NCBI GenBank assembly: GCA_022385755.1
Contig: MU278361.1
Coordinates: forward strand, 535,186 to 599,185
Origin: Trametopsis cervina
Lineage: Eukaryota > Basidiomycota > Agaricomycetes > Polyporales > Irpicaceae
Length of the DNA: 64,000 bases
Reading direction: 5' to 3'
Position 1 is the stretch's first letter. Each line of letters opens with the position of its first letter. Shown here piece after piece: positions 8,830 through 20,255 of this stretch. A program made the translations under genes and the position numbers. Under the pieces are notes generated by a model. That model had not been told where the DNA came from. It was given only the letters and a program-made list of their open reading frames with translations, and made no database searches.

Positions 8830-10497
8830 ATGCCAAACATCCTCCCCCCGCCCACCCTCTCCGGCACACACATAGCCTCCGGCCGTCTCTACCTGCTCGC
8901 CCCCATCGGCTCCGGCTCCGGCGGGACAGTCTACCACGCCATCGACACTTCCACTCGACGCGAATATGCGGTCAAGTGTCTGGTGCGCGCGAGGGAGGGG
9001 AGCAGGGAGAGGGCGTTTCAGGAGAGGGAGGTGCGGCTGTGGGGGGCTGTGAGGGGGGTGGAGGGGGTGGTTGCTTTACACGAAGTGATAGAACAAGACG
9101 CCGCCGAAGGTGGCAAGGGAGAACGACAGGGAGAGGGAAAGGGAGACGGATACGTGTTCATGGTGATGGACCTCTGCAACGGCGGCGACCTCTTCTCGTA
9201 CCTCACCGACGGACACACGTTCGTGCGGGACGCGGGAAGGGTGAAGGACGTGTTTGCGCAGCTGGTGCGCGCGCTCGAGGGGTGTCATGAGAGGGGGGTT
9301 TTTCATAGGGATTTGAAGCCGGAGAACGTGCTTGTGCGGTTTGATGACGTCGACGAAGGAGAGGGGGAGGGCGGGGAGGGAGGGTGTTGGGATGAAAAGG
9401 GAGGGAAGGAGGGAAAGGGAGAGGGAAAGGGAGGGAAGGAGGGGAAGGGAGAGGGGAAGGGAGACAAGAGGGGGCGGATGAGGGTGTATCTTGCTGATTT
9501 TGGGTTGGCGACTGATGCGGAGTGGAGTTGCAATTTCGGGGCGGGGACGGGGGCGTATATGTCTCCCGGTATGCGCCTTCTCCATCTCCTCGCTGCAACG
9601 CATTACTGATCCATTCTCCCAGAATGCATCGGCTCCCCCTCCACCTCCCACCCCTCCCCCCCCTACTCCCCCGCCTCAAACGACGTCTGGGCCCTCGGGA
9701 TCCTCCTCCTCAGCCTCCTAACCGCACACAACCCCTGGCACCGCGCCGTCCTCTCCGACCCGTGTTTCCGCGCATATGTCTTCGACCCGGGCTTTTTTAG
9801 ACGGATGTTGCCGATCTCGAGGGAGACGGATGCGGTGCTGAGGGGGGTTTTTAGGGAGGAGGGGGGGAGGGTTGGGGTGGGGAGGTTGGGGGGGGAGGTG
9901 CGGGGGGTGGGGAGGTTTTGGAGGGAGGAGGAGGAGGAGGACGACGAGCTGCGCACGCTAGAGGGGGAGGAGGAGGATGTGTTTGGGGGGCAGGGTGATT
10001 TGGAGATTGAGGAGGTTAGGATTTTGGACGAGGAAGAGGTACGCGTCATAGACGAGAAAGCGGCGCTGCGCTCGGTGGACGCTGCGCTCGACGCCCTCCG
10101 TCCACACACCCACCAACATCATAACACTCCCGCGCAGACGCATAATGTGACGCTACCGTCGCGGCGGGCTACGCTTGACTCCGATGATGATACCAACTCG
10201 AATTCGAATTCACGGACCGATCCGTCGTGCTACTCGCACGACACTACCGACGACATCAACGATATCATGAACCAAACGAACCAAACGTCTCAACAACAAT
10301 CGTACGAACAAAATCCCCAACACAAACAGCCGTATAACGAAAAGCACAACGACAACGACCTCCTCACCCCCTGCCCCAATTCGAACACGAAACCGAACGC
10401 GAAATCCCACCGGATGTGCACGTCCCCGTCTCTCGGCGTCGGTGTGGACATGGGTGTGGGGATGTTGCGTCGGTTTATGGAGCGTATATTCGTCTAA
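8830..10497 (+). CDS. Ran1-like serine/threonine protein kinase, second copy
   Basis: Exons 8830-9568 and 9623-10497 encode 537 residues. The 54-nt intron splits the same Glu codon (MSPE) as in the kinase at 5174-6601, showing common descent. Kinase motifs are GSGSGGTVYHA, YAVKCLV, HRDLKPENVLV, LADFGLA, AYMSPECIG and DVWALGILL. A Gly/Lys/Glu-rich insertion of about 45 residues sits between the catalytic loop and DFG, encoded by an almost pure purine tract (about 9358-9480). After the kinase domain comes a long low-complexity tail: acidic, then Asn/Gln/His-rich with repeated NSNSN-type runs. It ends in a short helix-like MLRRFMERIFV. Catalytic residues are intact, so activity is plausible. The target is unknown. 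Confidence 0.85.
9358..9480 (+). repeat. purine tract coding a Gly/Lys/Glu-rich kinase insert
   Basis: The plus strand is almost only G and A, with GGGAAGGAGGGAAAGGGAGA-type units repeated in tandem. It is in frame and open, and lies between the catalytic loop and the DFG motif of the second Ran1-like kinase. Tandem units of this kind expand and contract by slippage, so the length probably varies between strains. Confidence 0.75.
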
Positions 10498-10976
10498 TCT
10501 TTCCTCTTTCTTTCTCGATGATGTGCTCGGTTTGGGTTGTACACGTTGTGTTTTCTGTTGATTAGAATACCCACACACACATGCTTGTATCGTTTATTTT
10601 TATTTATGCACTGTTTATCTATCTCTATCTATCTATCGTATCGTTGTTTGCAGTATCATTTCGTAGTGCGGCTGGATGGCTCAAAACGGATTCACCGAGT
10701 TCGTGTGCATCGTTGGTTGGGGTGCACACACCTTGCGAACATGCTAAGCGATGCGTCGTAATATCTAACGGGCTGCTCCCCAAGCTTCGAATAGAGTATA
10801 TCATATGCAATGCAGAGCCGGTCCACCGGGCTCTGACGTCGCAAGCGATCAAGTACACAACTTCGCTTCGCTTCACATTTACCCAGGGCCACATCCCCTC
10901 CTCTTCACCCATCCTCCCCCTCTCCATCCTCTCCCCACCCCCTCTCTTGAGTTGAGTTTGAGTAAAATAGAGCGCG
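10498..10976. other. intergenic, kinase 3' flank and SDR promoter
   Basis: No gene is supported. A TATC microsatellite-like run lies at about 10617-10635. A long pyrimidine-rich stretch (about 10890-10950) precedes the SDR start codon, as expected of a fungal 5' leader. Confidence 0.5.
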
Positions 10977-12537
10977 ATGAGCCTCCTCCAAAGCACCTGG
11001 CAGCTGCTCTACCAGTCCTTCCCGCCCACCTCCAAGTTTGGGACGGACCAGATCCCGGACTTGAGCGGGCGCGTGTGCGTCGTCACCGGTACGTTCCTCA
11101 ACTCGACGCGGTCATTGGAATAATTGCATGCACGCACTGACGTGCATGTGCGGTAGGCGGGTATACGGGGATAGGCAAAGAAACCACACGAGTGCGCTTC
11201 CTCCCTGTCAATCTGTCATATAACCTCATTTCAGAGTGTGTGTGTATGTAGGCGCTGCTTCAGCATAACGCAAAAGTGTACATCGCCGCGCGGTCCCGCG
11301 CGAAAGCGGAGCCTGTCCTCAAGGAGCTGACGACGCCGGAGGGGAACGCGCCGCTGTTCTTGCAGCTCGATTTGGCGGAGCTTGCGTCTGTGCGGAGGTG
11401 TGCTGAAGAGTTCTTGAGGTACGTCCGTCCTGCGTTGCTTTCGCTGAACGCAGACTCGGGGTGAGGTTTGGCTGATTGGGGTTGGGTAGTAAGGAGACGG
11501 AGTTGCATATATTGTTTAATAATGGGTACGCTCCCTTGCGCTTCGAGCTGAGGAATTAGCAGAGAGTTCATGTTGATGTGGTAATGCAACAGGGGAGTCT
11601 TGGCCACAACAACCGACCAACTCACCGCGGACGGGTACGACCTCCAGTTCGGCACGAACGTCCTCGGTGCGTCCCCCTCTCCCCTCCCTCTCCCTCCTCC
11701 CTCTTGTCTGCCCTTCCCCACTCCTAACATAACTGAGCTAACTAACCAACACCGCAGGCCACTGGTACCTAACAACCCTCCTCCTCCCCGCCCTCCAGCG
11801 CGGCGCGCGCTCCTCGCCCGACGCCCACGCACGCATCATCACCTCCTCCTCCATCGGCCACTACTTTGCGTCCCCAGCTTTAGACTGGGAGACGTTGAAG
11901 GACTCGGAGGAGAGGAGGGGGGCTGCGGCGAGGCAGTTGTATTTCCAGAGCAAGTTTGTGAGTTTGCTCTGTTGTTTATCTGATAAAGATAACATGCTGA
12001 GTGTGGGTGGAGGGAAACGTACTCATGGCGAGGGAACTGGCGAGACGGTATGCGGATAAGGGGATTATTTCTATCGCTATAAATCCCGGTGCGTCTGCCT
12101 TCTTCCTTCTTCCCTGACACTCATCCCTAACGCAGCTGCTTTGAAGGCAACATAAAAACAGAACTCTACAGAGACATCCCAAGCTTCGCATTCTCCATCC
12201 TCGTGCGTCCCTCCCCACCTCCCACCTCCCCTCGTTCCCCCATCCATGTACTAACATATACCGCATAAAATAGAATTTCTTCATGCTCTACCCCCCGTCG
12301 CTCGGTACGCTCACGCAGCTGTACGCTGGGACCATGCCAGAGGCGTTAGAGCACAACGGTGCCGTAAGTCCCTTCCTTACATTCCCAGACTCTTTAGAGC
12401 TGCCGATGTGCTAATGGGGATTGGATGGGCAGTTTATGATACCCTGGGCGCGTATAGGGCGCGCGAGACCGGAGGCGTATGATCCTGAGCTTGCGAGGAG
12501 GCTGTGGGAGTGGATGGAGGAGCAGGTCAAGCAATGA
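10977..12537 (+). CDS. short-chain dehydrogenase/reductase, copy 1
   Basis: NAD(P)-dependent oxidoreductase of the SDR family (retinol-dehydrogenase/WWOX-like fungal group). I reconstruct ten exons: 10977-11088, 11157-11191, 11252-11418, 11490-11525, 11593-11666, 11758-11957, 12013-12088, 12147-12202, 12274-12363 and 12433-12537. Together they encode 316 residues. The Rossmann glycine motif is VTGGYTGIGKE near residue 36. The structural motif reads NNGGV instead of the usual NNAG. The catalytic Tyr and Lys are in YFQSK, preceded by the Ser of ITSSS. No transmembrane segment is evident. Exon lengths match the paralogue at 17477-18910 almost exactly. Substrate is unknown. Confidence 0.88.
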
Positions 12538-12746
12538 TCGTAGCTCGCTGTTATACTGGAATAGAGATCTTGTGGATTTAATGTCATTTGTGGGTACATA
12601 AAGAGTCGTCAGGTATGTACTCGTAAGTAGGTATTTGCTATTTCGTGGGTATATAAATATTAAACCGTAATGTCCTTGTCCTGCGTATCCGCATAGAATG
12701 TTAGACTACATAATGAGTGTCCTCGTCTCCGTACGCTAGACCATAG

Positions 12747-15456
12747 CTAGTGTTGCGCAGGAGACGCAGCGGACATAAGCACCAGATGCACGACCCCAAG
12801 AATAACAGAAATCAAAAGCCCGTCGTACCACGTGTCAGCGATCGCAGGCCCAAGAGCAAACGTCAGGATGTTATGGTTCGCTTCTGGGGAACGCGCCAAG
12901 CTGAATATCGACCACGCCTGCAACGCTATCAGCACAGCACACAACATACGGTAAAGAAACGAACACACCTTCGCGACGAGCAGAATTGACTTAACAGTCC
13001 TAACCACAAAGGTCCTCACCGACGGTCCCTGCAGAACAATCACGTCCCGATTCCACATCCGCAACTTCAACGCCGGTGGCCGCCCATAATGCTCAGGCGA
13101 CGGGAGACCCAGTATCACACCATCATCGTCTTCGTCGTCTCGCTTCAGCTCGGAACCGCGGGAAAGTTCGATTTCTTCGATGTTCCCGGACGGTTGTGGT
13201 TGCGGGTGAGGATGGACACCTGGTTGGGGGAGGGAGTCTTCGCTTGGGCGACGGACGGGGACTAGGAAGCCGTTCGATGCGCTTGTTGTTGTGAGGGAGG
13301 GTGCGACTGGGTCGAGCTGCAGGAATACGATGTGAGGATTATAGTGTGATGCGGACATTAAATGACACGTACTGCGCCGTCGCGAATCGCGGACAACACC
13401 TTCTCGCATGACGGTCGAACCGGGGGCCTGACATGCAGCAAGTTCTCTAGCAAAACGAGGAAGGATCGAGGCAGGTGTCGGGACTCGAACGCCGTCACCG
13501 CAGCTTGGGACGTCTTAAACCTATTCCAACCCGCAAAAGATCAGCCTACCACTCCTCATCTCATAAGAACAAATCAGACACGTACCCAGGATAGCTCAAC
13601 ACCTCATGCTCAAGCAACCGCGCAGTCTCACTCTCATCGCGTTTCGAGTCCGTGCTCTTATCCGGGCTATCGGACGCATGCAGGTACGGGAGACGGAAGA
13701 AGAGCATCTTGTGCAGGATCATGCCGAGAGACCACATGTCGGATTTGGAGTCCACTTGGGAGAGGAGACCGGTTGTGGGCGAGGGGAGAGACTCTGGGGA
13801 GCAATATTCTAGGCTGTGGTGAAGTGAAGTGAATACGAGGAGAATGGGAAACTATGAACTGAAGACGTACGTTCCAGTGTTTCCGGAGCGTGCGCGGGAG
13901 TTCAGCATGTCCTGTGATGTCCCGAAATCTGAGAGCATAGCTCGAGGTCTGAAACGAAACTGTCAGTCCAAATCCAAATCGCAGGGGGGTAGAATCTCAC
14001 ATCAAAAGCCTCCCTTCATCCCATGTCAGCAGCACATTTCCAGGTTTGAGGTCGAGGTGGAGGATGGATTTATCGTGCTGAAACTATATTCAAAAAATTG
14101 TAAAAGACAGCTACGAAGACACTCACAAGGAACGCCAAACCCTCCACAACATCCCTGAACAGACTCTTCGCTTCCTCAGCACTGAGCAGATGTATCGACT
14201 TCCACTCCTTAGCGTTCTTCCCCGATCCATTAACACCCATCCCAGACATCTCACGTCGTAGCCGCTCTCGCTCCTCAGGCGGCGCGTGCTGCATCGCGCG
14301 GAACGCCCGTATCCTGGCGCTGCGGGAAAGTCTGGACGGGTCGGTGTCTGGGGACGAGTGCGCTGTGGCTGATTGGGAGTCTGGAGCTGAATGTAGTTGG
14401 GGTAGGGGACTGGTGGATACTCGGCCCATCCGTATGTCGATAAAGTCATCCAGGCTGCCGCCCTCGGCCCATTCCATGAGAACGCTGGGGTGAGAGATGA
14501 AGTGAGATGAGAGGATGCAGACTTTATAGTAATGCAATGCTTACTGCAACGTAGGAATCTTGGGTCCGAAAGACGAGAATTGGCATGTCTCGAGCCATGC
14601 GTGATGGTACGTGACGATGTTTGGATGATGCAGCTTCTCAAGTAGGCGAACCTGGAAAGAGTTAAGAGGGTAAAGGGAGGTTGTAGAGTAACAGAGACTA
14701 ACCTCACGGAGTATATTGAGTAGATAGGAATGGGACTGCCCCACGGCTATCTTCTTGACCGCGAATCGACCTGAAAGTGTTATGTCTGATTAACCTCACC
14801 TGCTAGTGGCATGTAACAAGCTGTGCGAACCAAGGGGATTTCCATCCAAGACATGCTACCAAGCCGGAAGTTCAAATAAGGGAAATCGGCGTTCGACCGA
14901 AAGCGTCACTCACCTGGCAGAGATACACACTCCCGTTAGCACCCATACCCAATCTACATTCTTCCTGGAAGAACGCCTTGAAGTATCCCTCGGCCATGTT
15001 CTCCGCACGGAAAGGGTACCCATCGCCATTCGATCCCGACGCCTCGCTCGAGAAATACGTGGGCGTAGAATTAGCACGTGAGGATGTAGTGGGCGTAGGA
15101 GGGATAGATCCAGTCTCGTTCGCGATTTGGAGAAGCTGGAAGTAATTGGGGACCTGCGAGCGCGGAGGCTCGTCGACACTCTCCACGTCGTCTTCAGACA
15201 AGACTTCTTCGGGCTCTTCGTCCAATCTACCATTCCTGGAGAGTGGTTTGTGACAGTAGGGACATGTGTTCGTTAGGTTCCGTCTGACCACGGGCGCGGC
15301 TCTTGGAGTAGAGGTAGAGATGTGCTGTCGGATTGAGAGAGCATGTGAGGTGGGGTTGTATAGCACGACCTGGTTCTCTGCGTGCAAGATCGGCTGCCAT
15401 TCGGGCTCGAGGGGCGCGATGGAGAAGAACGGGCTGCCTGGGATGGAGTCGTCCAT
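12747..15456 (-). CDS. IKS1-type serine/threonine protein kinase with C-terminal membrane segments
   Basis: Ten exons, from 15456 down to 12747, give a protein of the fungal IKS1 family, a poorly characterised kinase linked in yeast to ion and stress phenotypes. The N-terminus has a CPYCHKPL zinc-ribbon-like pair. Kinase motifs follow: LGMGANGSVYLCQ (glycine loop), HVLDGNPLGRFAVKKIAVG across three exons, VLMEWAEGGSLDDFI, the catalytic loop HLDLKPGNVLL, SDFGTSQDM in place of a plain DFG-x-A, and MWSLGMILHKML. The last exon (13316-12747) carries an acidic linker and two to three hydrophobic helices, including LYRMLCAVLIALQAW and ISVILGVVHLVLM, so the protein is probably membrane-anchored. Exon 2 (14855-14831) is only 25 nt. 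Confidence 0.9.
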
Positions 15457-15964
15457 TTTGTGCCTTGTTCGTTGTTTGTACGGTCGTCGGTGTCGCGGTC
15501 TGTCGGTGTGTTATAGGGTGTGGTTAGTGTCCGGTATGCAGTAGGCACAGAGAGAACGCCGTCATGTGTAAGTCATGGTTTGTCGAATACCCTACGTCGA
15601 GCGTACTTTGAACGTCATGAGTTCATCGAAGGCCGGAAGCGTGATGCGCACGTGACCTTACTACGTTTGTAGGCGTGTGCACGCATCCGCTCAAGATTGT
15701 GCTACTCTCATCGAATTCGAGTTATTATGCACGTTATCACAATTGCGTCCACAGAATGAGCCTCTGAAGCCCAAGTCTCAGCGGGACTTGTGCGTATTAT
15801 GCGCTCTTGATGCACAGGAATTAGTAGCTGACCCTCTCTACAGCACCACGGCACTCCAGCCATTGCCTCACTTGAACTGACTTTGAAATGACGGGGTGTT
15901 AGAAGTCCTTCCGGTCCAAGACACTCCGAAATGGCCTGCTAAACAAACGTATTGTTTTCGTAAT
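15457..15964. other. intergenic upstream of IKS1
   Basis: Upstream region of the IKS1 gene on the minus strand, ending at the TA that borders the inverted-repeat element. I see no gene or clear motif. Confidence 0.4.
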
Positions 15965-15966
15965 TA

Positions 15967-16152
15967 TTGCCGTGTGCAGAATAGTTGGCGGAAGCGCCGA
16001 AGGCGCGAGAAATCCGCGCGCGGCGATGTCAAAACTTGTACAGGCTATATCTCGCCAACGACGCGTCGGAAGACCATAGGTGTGTATATAGAAAGACTCG
16101 TCTAGTTGTACTCTACAGCCCCATGTACTCAGATTTTGAAAATATGAACTTT
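15967..16152 (+). repeat. left terminal inverted repeat
   Basis: 186-bp arm, reverse complement of 16546-16731. It has an open frame with a basic segment (WRKRRRREKSARGD). The mirrored frame in the other arm reads almost the same, simply because the arms are copies; I do not regard it as a gene. Confidence 0.85.
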
Positions 16153-16253
16153 CAACTTACATCATTCCCCGCCCCAGAGGCAGTCGCAGCGTGTTTTCTA
16201 CCACTACCATGGCCCGTGGCCGGGCACTCTCAAACGACCTTTGACGTGCTGTT

Positions 16254-16442
16254 GTGCATATGGCTCGTCATCTCAGCATCAATTCAATTATGAATTACAG
16301 CGGCTGCAAGAAACGAACTATTGAACGGATTCTCTCCTGTCATCGGCGCTATGGTTCGGTCACTCATCCAGGTTTGGCCCTTCTTCTGGAGCTTCGGGGA
16401 AGCAAGCGTAGTCTCTCTGTAGAAGATACACGGGTATGTTGA
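16254..16442 (+). pseudogene. transposase N-terminal helix-turn-helix remnant
   Basis: A 62-residue frame inside the inverted-repeat element. It contains INSIMNYSGCKKRTIERIL followed by RRYGSVTHPG, then a basic stretch and SVEDTR. The order (a helix, a turn with Gly-Cys, a second helix, a spacer ending in Tyr-Gly-x-Val) resembles the DNA-binding start of mushroom Tc1/mariner-like transposases, which normally continue into a DDE catalytic domain. None is present before the right arm. The family call is by eye only. Confidence 0.45.
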
Positions 16443-16545
16443 TTTCATGCTTATTTCTAACATATTCAATCACCCATGATGGTAATGGATCAAGATGAGG
16501 AGAGGGCTGCTGTTGATGGCAGCGAGGAGGCATGGGTCAAACCTC

Positions 16546-16731
16546 AAAGTTCATATTTTGGAAATCTGAGTACATGGGGCTGTAGAGTACAACTAGACGA
16601 GTCTTTCTATATACACACCCATGGTCTTACGACGCATCGTTGGCGAGATATAGCCTGCACAAGTTTTGACGTCGCCGCGCGCGGATTTCTCGCGCCTTCG
16701 GCGCTTCCGCCAACTATTCTGCACACGGCAA
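16546..16731 (-). repeat. right terminal inverted repeat
   Basis: 186-bp arm, reverse complement of 15967-16152, ending at CGGCAA next to the flanking TA. Confidence 0.85.
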
Positions 16732-16733
16732 TA

Positions 16734-17388
16734 AACCTTGCCAGTAAGCTCATGCTGATCTTCGTGCTCTGACGACATATCCACTGTTCTATGCGGATAA
16801 TATATTTTAGACGGTTCTTCAAGGTTTACTGACTTGTCTATCCTCTAGAATCCAGCTCTAATATCGCCTCTTTATTGTGGATTGTTGATCGTACGCAAAC
16901 CCTTGATAACGTTCGAACCAGCAACCATGGTTCACCTACAAATGGGTTGCGCACGAGCATTGTATCTGACGTTTCGTATTATCACAAGCGAAGGTACGCC
17001 CCACATTACACGAGCATTAGAAGTTTCTAACCACTCATCCTCGACTATAGCACCGGTATCTTCCCCAAATAGCGGAAGCACTTTCGGGGGTATATGCGGT
17101 AAGCTCGGGTGCGGATACGTCAGCACAGTCATCTAATCGTAGTCACAGGCCAATTTGATGATCAACGCAAACTGCGCATAGAATACGCAGAATCAAGGCT
17201 GCCGAAGGACAACGTCAGCGCTACGAGTTGGAAATGACCTCTGCAGGTCATGTAGACTGCCGCTGCACTGGCGATCAGCGTCGTTAGTATGCGTGGCTGG
17301 CCAGAGCTCGGCACGCTGCACCGCGGATTTTAGAGGTGGGTCTTCCAGGAATTAACTGGGCCGCTGCTTCCGCTATACAGCTTATCGG
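16734..17388. other. intergenic between the inverted-repeat element and SDR copy 2
   Basis: I see no supported gene. It ends at a clear TATA box. A TTCGAAC string at about 16912 was checked as a tRNA T-loop and does not form one. Confidence 0.4.
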
Positions 17389-17396
17389 TATAAATA
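17389..17396 (+). promoter_or_regulatory. TATA box of SDR copy 2
   Basis: TATAAATA lies 81 bp upstream of the start codon at 17477. A CAACAA-rich leader follows, a typical fungal arrangement of TATA box, transcription start and AUG. Confidence 0.55.
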
Positions 17397-17476
17397 GTCT
17401 CGTAGCCCTCGCTCCTCAATAAACTTCAACAACCCCCACCTTCACAACTTTTACGCAACACTCACTAGCTATCTCT

Positions 17477-18910
17477 ATGGTCGCTGCCAAGAATTTCCAG
17501 CAGGTCTTGTGCCAGAGCTTCCCTCCCAAGCCCACGTTTAGTGCGGACCAGATCCCCGACTTGACTGGACGGGTGGTAATTGTCACTGGTGAGTTGCATG
17601 GCGCCGCACTGCTCGCTGTAGTGCTCAGTCTGTTTGTTAGGTGGATATGTTGGCATAGGCAAAGAGACCACTAAGGTACGACCATACCACAACCAAAAAC
17701 TTGTGTTTGTCTGACTGAGGCTTCGAAGGCTCTACTCAACCACAACGCCAAGGTCTATATAGCCTCCCGTTCAAGGGAGAAGGCGAATGCCGCCATCCAA
17801 GAACTGACCGAAATTACTGGACGCGAACCTCTGTTCCTGCCACTCGACCTGGGTAATCTCAGGTCAGTCCGCCAAGCTGCGGAGGAATTCCTCAGGTAAA
17901 ACGCATTGCCTATACACTCTTGAACGACTTCTCATTTCGCTATAGCAAAGAGCAGCAACTGCATATCCTCTTCAACAATGCGTACGACCTATCTGTCTTT
18001 TTTAGGCATAAATATCTGATGGGATTATGTCTAGCGGCGTGATGGTACCCCCTATCGAGCAGCTCACTGCTGACGGGTATGACTTGCAATTCGGCACAAA
18101 CACTCTAGGTGAGAGGGCTTCGCAGGAGAAAGAAAGCCGTTAGAATGACATAACTTCTTTCATTGTCATTCAGGACACTGGTATTTCACGAAGCTCCTCA
18201 TGCCTGCGCTCCTACGAGGGAAAGAGACTTCGCCTGACCATCACGCGCGGATTATCCACACTTCGTCTGGCGTTGCATATCTCCATACCCTGAGCTTCGA
18301 CACATTCAGAGACAGCCCGGCTCGCAAAGCACTTGGTCCGCCGACCCTCTATGCGCAGAGTAAATTTGTGAGTCTTTCTCGATTGCTGCAATTGGTGTAC
18401 GCTCTCACCCGCGATATCCTTCGTAAGGGAAATGCCATCGTGTCCAAAGAATTAGCGAGACGTTATGCCGATCAGGGCATTATCTCTATCGCCCTCAATC
18501 CTGGTGCGTACGGTTGCGCTGCGGTAGATAATGCGCTTAACACCCAACAGGAAACATCCAGACTGAGTTGCAACGCCATATACCCAACTACCAACGTGTG
18601 ATCTTGGTACGCAGCCTTTAAACAAGAAAGATCCCGAGAACTAATCCATGCACCAGAACAAAACATTGCTGGCGCCGCAACCCATGGGTGCGCTCACGCA
18701 ACTGTACGCTGGTACCATGCCCGACGCGTTGAACTATAACGGCGAGGTACGTCCGACTGTAACTTATTCTAAAACGACATATACCGAAGCGCAATAAAAT
18801 AGTTCCTTATTCCATTCGCACGCCTAGGCAAGTTGAGGAAAGAGGTGGACGATCCTGAGCTCGCAGCGAAGCTATGGGACTGGCTGGAGGAGCAAGTTGA
18901 GCAGCTCTAG
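17477..18910 (+). CDS. short-chain dehydrogenase/reductase, copy 2
   Basis: Paralogue of the SDR at 10977-12537. Ten exons: 17477-17588, 17641-17675, 17729-17895, 17946-17981, 18035-18108, 18174-18367, 18428-18503, 18551-18606, 18657-18746 and 18803-18910, giving 315 residues. Eight of the ten exons are identical in length to the paralogue; exon 6 and exon 10 differ by 6 and 3 nt. The Rossmann motif is [11 protein letters not shown]. The NNAG motif is the standard one here, and the catalytic Tyr/Lys are in YAQSK. An 81-bp promoter spacing with TATAAATA precedes it. Substrate is unknown. Confidence 0.88.
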
Positions 18911-20255
18911 ACTTTTCATACCGTGCCTTGTGTAGTGCATATCTGCGCTACTTTAGGACGATCTATACTCAGTACGCAATGCATGTCTGTCATATACCGT
19001 TTCGCTACTACGTTATCAATTCGCTATCGAGATTTATTGCCTTAACTATGCTCTGCTCGATATAGGCACTGTGAGCATTGTGGCGCATACCCTAGGTATG
19101 TAAATCTTGGTATCATCGTCACCTCCATCTGTCAGCGCGATCCATATTCCCACTGAAAGTTCCCAACTCCATATATCCATTGCAGCTGATCACCTCCTAT
19201 GGCTGCTTGGCACCTGAAAATTCACGGCGGTAGCGAATCACCGCAGAGCGGTGTTCTCCGAGTTGATACAAATACTGAGCTGTACAAGCAGTCGTGTGAT
19301 TTGCATGGGTGGATCACAGCCGCGACATAGCATTCTCAATTTGTACGTGCTGAGATCACGTGGGTCAGATGAGTGATCGAATCACCGGTTAACTTGCGCG
19401 ACCATGTCCGGCTCTTCCAAGTTACTGTGCAACGCAAATTATCAAGCAGAGTTTTGTTGTACACAGAGCGTTGAGTCCGTCCTTTGCCGTGTTTACCATG
19501 ACTACATGGGTCTGTCTACGCCTTTCTTACGCGCAAGGACAAACATCGTTGGCTCAATATTGACATATACTCTCGTGCGCGTCTGCATTATATCCTTCCA
19601 GACATATCCGCCAATGGATACGCAGCTATCTCTGTATACGCCACATATGCGCAGCGCTGAGTATGCACGCAAGACATACATTCCGCCCAGCCATGCCATA
19701 CATCAGTGTTCGCTTTCTCACACGCCACAGCGCATATACTCGTTGCTAAACACAGTGGAAACTTCTCATGCATCACTATAGAACACTACGACGAGGGTTC
19801 ACTCCCCCACGACCCTGGCACTGCCGCTATAGTCCGCGTATGGCGCGTACTCGGGGCCTGTAGGCGTATCGGAAACCCATTCCCGCACCAGCAGACCACC
19901 AGTAATGCTAGAATTGTCGCGACATAGGCGGACGTGCAGTGTCCCGCGGCGCAACACAGCTTCAAAATTGGACTAGCCGCATGAACACGCCCCGTGGTTG
20001 ATAGAGTTGTCTTTGGGTGAGTGCATCAGTTGCTTTTTGGAGATTACTAAAGCGCGGCTGGACTGCGTGGGTGTCATGACATCTTCGCATATCCTAGCTT
20101 TCCCATGATCTCTCACGTTGTCCGTTTGACGGCACGCGCATATAACAACCTGGATATCATGCATCGTTGCGAGTTTGGCGACCTGTCTCTCTCCCACTCT
20201 CGAAAGTCCCTCTTCTTGTGCGGCGTACAACGTGCACCTTGAACGCACCCTAGAG
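18911..20255. other. 1.3-kb intergenic region
   Basis: Open frames on both strands lack recognisable content or plausible splice structure. I see no repeats or RNA genes. It holds the 3' flank of SDR copy 2 and the promoter of the MFS transporter. Confidence 0.4.

Larger units (their letters stand above)
15967..16731. mobile_element. 765-bp non-autonomous element with 186-bp inverted repeats and TA flanks
   Basis: The left arm (15967-16152) and right arm (16546-16731) are reverse complements with about seven mismatches over 186 bases, counted by eye. The outer ends read TTGCCGTGTGCAGAATAG. Both are bordered by TA (15965-15966 and 16732-16733), as expected of a Tc1/mariner-type TA target duplication. 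The 393-bp core has an open frame whose product looks like the N-terminal helix-turn-helix of a transposase but has no DDE domain. I infer an internally deleted, non-autonomous element that moves with a helper transposase, or did so. The high arm identity suggests recent insertion, but long arms can also be kept alike by gene conversion. Confidence 0.75.

Noticed and set aside
15896..16105. Paired 'genes' with WRKRRRREKSARGD in both arms of the inverted repeat
   Set aside because: The two frames match only because the arms are reverse complements of each other.
16905..16925. TTCGAAC string resembling a tRNA T-loop
   Set aside because: Neither strand gives a 5-bp T-stem or the rest of a cloverleaf.
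10977..18910. Secondary-metabolite cluster linking SDRs, MFS and P450
   Set aside because: The P450 is over 20 kb away and no core synthase gene lies in the window.
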